Shown here piece by piece: positions 21,455 to 23,670 of a stretch of 23,670 nt of DNA. The stretch comes from a virus. The notes beneath the pieces were generated by a model, which was not told the DNA's origin, did no database searches, and was given only the letters and a program-made list of their open reading frames with translations. The stretch covers positions 1 through 23,670 of the IMG/VR virus record IMGVR_UViG_3300042878_000262. One strand, given 5' to 3'. The first letter of the stretch is position 1; each line of letters begins with the position of its first letter. Made by a program: the position numbers and the translations under genes.

Positions 21455-22130
21455 CAGTGGAGCATTGCCTTCTACCTTATTAACAAATTTATATGCAGTT
21501 TACAAAGCGGAATCAAACGCAAATGATTCATTAGGAGTCTATAACGGAACAGCGCAAGGGGGGTTGACGTATAGCAGCGGCCAAAGTGGGAACGCTTTTT
21601 TAGGTAACGGAACAAATGGTTATGTTGGATTACCAAATAATTCATTTAATTTTACAAATGATTTCTCTATAAGCATGTGGATAAATTTAACAGATATAAC
21701 AGGGAATCAAGATTTATTTTGTAACTCAGATATAGTTGGTGGTGGTGTTGATGAAGGTTATAGGTTGTCATTTAGAGGGTCAACAAGTTTTATAAGATTT
21801 TCAATATATGGAAGTTCTATTGTCAATTTAGACACAACAACTTCATCTATACCTTTAAATACTTGGACAAATATAGTGATTACACGTAAAGCAAATACTG
21901 GTTCTAAGATTTATTTAAATGGGAATTTATCAACAAGCAACACATCAACAGTGAATCCAATTTATACTGGTACATTTGCACCTACTATTGGAGCTTATAA
22001 AACAACAACAACTCCATTTTTATCAAATTTACTAATTCTTAACAGTAAAATTGACGAGATAAATATTTGGAATAAAGAGCTAACGTCAATAGAAGTAACA
22101 GAATTACAAACAATATATTATCCTTATTAA
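21423..22130 (+). CDS. LamG/concanavalin-like virion protein, probable receptor binding
   Basis: 235 aa. N-terminal anchor MILANHGIVSSSGALPS, of a type common at the start of Bacteroidota phage adhesin genes, then a full LamG-like jellyroll: LYAVYKAESNANDSLGVYNG, GNAFLGNGTNGYVGLPN, FSISMWINLTDITGNQDLFC, NTWTNIVITRKANTGSKIYLNG, TIGAYKTTTTPFLSNL, SKIDEINIWNKELTSIEV. The SMWIN, 'W.nivit...g..iYlNG' and 'iDEinIWNkeLt..Ev' motifs are those of LamG_3-type domains, which bind sugars or proteins. A domain this size at the end of the tail/connector genes suggests a host recognition or decoration protein. The ATG at 21423 follows TTTAA. No signal peptide. Confidence 0.72.
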   Translation: MILANHGIVSSSGALPSTLLTNLYAVYKAESNANDSLGVYNGTAQGGLTYSSGQSGNAFLGNGTNGYVGLPNNSFNFTNDFSISMWINLTDITGNQDLFCNSDIVGGGVDEGYRLSFRGSTSFIRFSIYGSSIVNLDTTTSSIPLNTWTNIVITRKANTGSKIYLNGNLSTSNTSTVNPIYTGTFAPTIGAYKTTTTPFLSNLLILNSKIDEINIWNKELTSIEVTELQTIYYPY

Positions 22131-22132
22131 TT

Positions 22133-22360
22133 ATGAAAGTTAGACAATTAACATTAGAGCAAAAAAATATCCTTACAGATAAAGTATGGGGGTTTCAAGG
22201 TCAATTATTCAATCCGCAAATTGACGCAAACGGAAATTGGTTTATCTCCAACGAAGAGGTGAACGGATGCACGTTGCAACAAGCCGAGTCTATTCCATGC
22301 GATGCTTGGTTATTAACATTGCCTGAAATTGATTATAGCCCTGTTATACATGAAGCGTAA
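22133..22360 (+). CDS. Small conserved phage protein (75 aa)
   Basis: Two bases after the LamG gene. Product begins MKVRQLTLEQKNILTDKVWG, then QLFNPQIDANGNWFISNEEV, and ends with CDAWLLTLPEIDYSP. 'L.Q.q.n.l.......F.P..D.nGNwxIS.EEV' is a pattern recurring next to adhesin genes in Bacteroidota phages, with no function known. It might be a small adhesin chaperone or a cap. No TM segment. The 3' end overlaps a 40-aa ORF by 11 nt. Confidence 0.58.
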   Translation: MKVRQLTLEQKNILTDKVWGFQGQLFNPQIDANGNWFISNEEVNGCTLQQAESIPCDAWLLTLPEIDYSPVIHEA

Positions 22361-22472
22361 ATACTACGAAGGGCAACAATTAAATGGAAAGATAGTGCAT
22401 ACAATTTGGCACGATTCAAGTAATTATTATATAAAATTTAACGATGGAAGTTTTGAACAGTTTAAAAAATAG
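22350..22472 (+). CDS. Small hypothetical protein (40 aa)
   Basis: ATG 22350 overlaps the preceding gene by 11 nt; TAG 22470-22472 lies 29 nt inside the holin candidate. Product MKRKYYEGQQLNGKIVHTIW, then HDSSNYYIKFNDGSFEQFKK: a compact beta-type sequence with the 'YYIKFNDGS' strand-turn. It fills the only gap (83 nt) between its neighbours. Not recognised as a family. Confidence 0.5.
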   Translation: MKRKYYEGQQLNGKIVHTIWHDSSNYYIKFNDGSFEQFKK

Positions 22473-22653
22473 ATGGAATGCACCGACGCCAAATTTTTGG
22501 AAGAAGGTGCAAAGCATAGGAATAGTTATCGGAGGGTTAGGAGCAGTTATCGTTGCGCCTCCTTTCGGACTATCCTTAATAGGCGGTTATATGGTTGCCG
22601 TTGGGTCGGTGGCGGGTGTTTTATCTCAATTTACAATAGATGAACAACGTTAA
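22444..22653 (+). CDS. Holin candidate (69 aa, two membrane segments)
   Basis: Short N-terminal helix with basic residues (NSLKNRWNAPTPNFWKKVQS), then two hydrophobic segments: about 24-38 (IGIVIGGLGAVIVAP) and 44-61 (SLIGGYMVAVGSVAGVLS), and a short end FTIDEQR. The order 'RW.a.TP.FwKkvq.iGi.ig..G..i.app...sl.gGY.v..G.v..v.sq.t.de' recurs in Bacteroidota phages as a putative holin. It overlaps the endolysin candidate by 14 nt, the usual holin-endolysin arrangement. It would make the inner membrane permeable to the endolysin at the end of infection. Identity as holin is inference. Confidence 0.65.
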   Translation: MEVLNSLKNRWNAPTPNFWKKVQSIGIVIGGLGAVIVAPPFGLSLIGGYMVAVGSVAGVLSQFTIDEQR

Positions 22654-23221
22654 GAACTATACAGATAAACAGATACTCGATAGGGTAAAAAGTTTAAAAT
22701 CATTTAAATCTATTCCTGTTGGTTATTGGATAGTAGGAGTTAGAAGCAATGAGGACGCACCAAATAAATACGATGATAAGTTTTATTTATTCAACGGAGA
22801 ACAATTCGTTAAAGTTGTAACAGGCACTACTAACCCAGGCACACCAATCTTACAAGGTGGCTATCTTAAGTATAATAAGGTAGGCGCTGCGGTTGTTAAG
22901 TCAAACGAATGGTATTACGATGTTTGGAAATTCGGACTACACCAAGGTAAGATGCCCGCATTACGCCAAGTTGGTAACTTCATTGTTTACCGTGACGGAG
23001 ATAAAGATGGTAAAAGTGAAGAGATAGGAACACCAATTGTTGGAAGTGGTTACGGGATCAACTTTCATACGTGTAGCTACCTTGAAAAAGTAGTAGGCGA
23101 GAATATAGGCGGTTGGTCAGCTGGTTGCCAAGTTGTAAATAATACCGAACAATACTACATGATCATAAATTTAATTAAAAATCAAAATAGGGTAACGTAC
23201 TGTTTATTAGAAGAATTTTAG
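22640..23221 (+). CDS. Endolysin candidate, L,D-transpeptidase (YkuD)-like
   Basis: 193 aa, no signal peptide. The C-terminal half has GYGINFHTCSYLEK at 137-150 and IGGWSAGCQVVNN at 156-168: a His (143), then S-x-G-C with Cys163, the arrangement of YkuD-type L,D-transpeptidases (H...16-17...SxGC). In phage genomes of this group such proteins take the endolysin position and are thought to cut or rearrange peptidoglycan cross-links. Residues 115-130 include YRDGDKDGKSEE, an acidic D-x-D-x-D-G loop that might bind Ca2+. N-terminal residues 1-35 form helices. It overlaps the holin candidate by 14 nt and ends 21 nt before a strong terminator, so it closes the late operon. It could instead be a virion-associated wall enzyme. 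Confidence 0.68.
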   Translation: MNNVKNYTDKQILDRVKSLKSFKSIPVGYWIVGVRSNEDAPNKYDDKFYLFNGEQFVKVVTGTTNPGTPILQGGYLKYNKVGAAVVKSNEWYYDVWKFGLHQGKMPALRQVGNFIVYRDGDKDGKSEEIGTPIVGSGYGINFHTCSYLEKVVGENIGGWSAGCQVVNNTEQYYMIINLIKNQNRVTYCLLEEF

Positions 23222-23242
23222 TATATTTACAATGTGTTTTGT

Positions 23243-23272
23243 AGCGGTTTAGAAATAAATCGCTTTTTTTTT
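23243..23272 (+). terminator. Strong Rho-independent terminator of the late operon
   Basis: AGCGGTTTA (23243-23251), GAAA tetraloop (23252-23255), TAAATCGCT (23256-23264): nine pairs including one G-T, followed by a run of T to 23272. The clearest hairpin in the window. A TATATTTA motif at 23222-23229 sits just upstream of it. Confidence 0.92.
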
Positions 23273-23281
23273 GCTTAAAAG

Positions 23282-23312
23282 TTTGCTTATTAATAATAAA
23301 TATTTAAATTTG
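23282..23312 (+). promoter_or_regulatory. Consensus Bacteroidota promoter for the right operon
   Basis: TTTG at 23282-23285, exactly 19 nt, then TAAATTTG at 23305-23312: a full match to the TTTG-N19-TAnnTTTG pattern of the Bacteroidota housekeeping sigma factor. The expected start near 23317 leaves a leader of about 20 nt before ATG 23338. This is the main argument for the host group. Confidence 0.85.
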
Positions 23313-23337
23313 TAACATAATTAAAAACATAAACACA

Positions 23338-23544
23338 ATGAACGTTATCAGAAAAGCACACGAAATCGCAGCAAAACATTTAAGAAATGCAAAATTTGAA
23401 GCGAGATTATTTAAAAACTACGATATGCCTCACCAACCTTTTGAGGTAAGAGTTAAAGGAATCACAAAAGAAGTAGCTATGGAATTACAAGCTATGATGT
23501 GTAAAGTGATAAAATGTGATAGTATTAATATAATTGAATGTTAA
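23338..23544 (+). CDS. Small hypothetical protein (68 aa), first of a new operon
   Basis: Preceded by the consensus promoter at 23282-23312 and the leader AATTAAAAACATAAACACA, whose AATTAAAAACA matches the leader of thyX at the other end of the window. Product begins MNVIRKAHEIAAKHLRNAKF and has EVRVKGITKEVAMELQAMMC, ending KCDSINIIEC. A short helix-strand-helix with several Cys; it could be a small early regulator. Family not recognised. The promoter and start context make it a confident gene, not a known one. Confidence 0.6.
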   Translation: MNVIRKAHEIAAKHLRNAKFEARLFKNYDMPHQPFEVRVKGITKEVAMELQAMMCKVIKCDSINIIEC

Positions 23545-23546
23545 TT

Positions 23547-23670
23547 ATGGAAGAGTTAGAAAAACAAATGGTTGACAAATTGGTTGCCATTTTAAATGAA
23601 TTTATTGATGATGCGCCAGTAGAGTTACATTGTAATAAAGAACACACTTATTTATTTATCCCTTTAAATT
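23547..23670 (+). CDS. Hypothetical protein, 3' end outside the window
   Basis: ATG 23547 is two bases after the previous stop; the frame is open to the right edge (41 codons). Product starts MEELEKQMVDKLVAILNEFI and continues DDAPVELHCNKEHTYLFIPL. It would be cotranscribed with the gene at 23338. No family recognised from this fragment. Confidence 0.5.
   Translation, partial: MEELEKQMVDKLVAILNEFIDDAPVELHCNKEHTYLFIPLN

Noticed and set aside
1-23670. Integrase, repressor, insertion sequence, CRISPR array or attachment site
   Set aside because: No recombinase or transposase motif, no regularly spaced repeats and no terminal inverted repeats were seen on either strand.

Overview
The window is a stretch of a double-stranded DNA tailed phage (or prophage) whose host is most likely a member of the Bacteroidota, probably Flavobacteriia. 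All genes lie on the plus strand, are packed with 1-40 nt overlaps, and are AT-rich. Most starts lack a Shine-Dalgarno sequence and instead follow A-rich leaders such as ATAAAAATATG. Where gaps occur they hold matches to the Bacteroidota promoter pattern TTTG-N19-TAnnTTTG. A tape measure protein, tail tube proteins and a frameshifted tail-chaperone pair point to a long-tailed, siphovirus-like particle. No integrase, repressor or other lysogeny gene is present, but the window is only part of a genome.

Layout. 1-1420: nucleotide metabolism (divergent ThyX, a DUF3310-type protein, a MazG-like pyrophosphohydrolase, a 44-aa ORF). 1421-1508: a small regulatory island with a terminator overlapped by a promoter. 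1509-3623: a sigma-70-like factor, a Cys-containing conserved protein, a ParB-like domain protein and a Mom-like DNA-modification candidate. 3624-3734: a promoter-like site followed by a tRNA-like cloverleaf. 3735-5247: terminase small and large subunits. 5234-12428: tail genes, including a chaperone gene with a T_TTT_TTT slippery heptamer, a tail-completion-type protein, a gp10-like protein, two large structural proteins and the tape measure protein. 12450-17543: XkdF-like prohead protease, fibre/appendage-type proteins, a membrane-anchored GAF-like protein, a scaffold-like protein and the major capsid protein. 17608-18740: two tandem paralogous tail-tube-type proteins between two terminators. 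18811-21362: a small protein, the portal with an unusual C-terminal extension, and a DUF6712-type connector. 21359-23221: a LamG-type probable receptor-binding protein, small proteins, a two-TM holin candidate and an L,D-transpeptidase-fold endolysin candidate, closed by a strong terminator. 23282-end: a textbook Bacteroidota promoter and the start of the next operon.

How it fits together. The first genes support DNA synthesis. The sigma factor may redirect host RNA polymerase to the late region. The ParB/Mom-like pair may modify or protect phage DNA, and the rest builds and releases virions. The module order is unusual: terminase is followed at once by tail assembly genes, while protease, capsid and portal come 8-15 kb later. 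The observations most worth checking are the tRNA-like RNA upstream of terS, the -1 frameshift in the tail chaperone, the membrane-anchored GAF-like protein inside the morphogenesis operon, and the Mom-like/ParB pair. All functions are inferred by reading the sequence; no database search was run.
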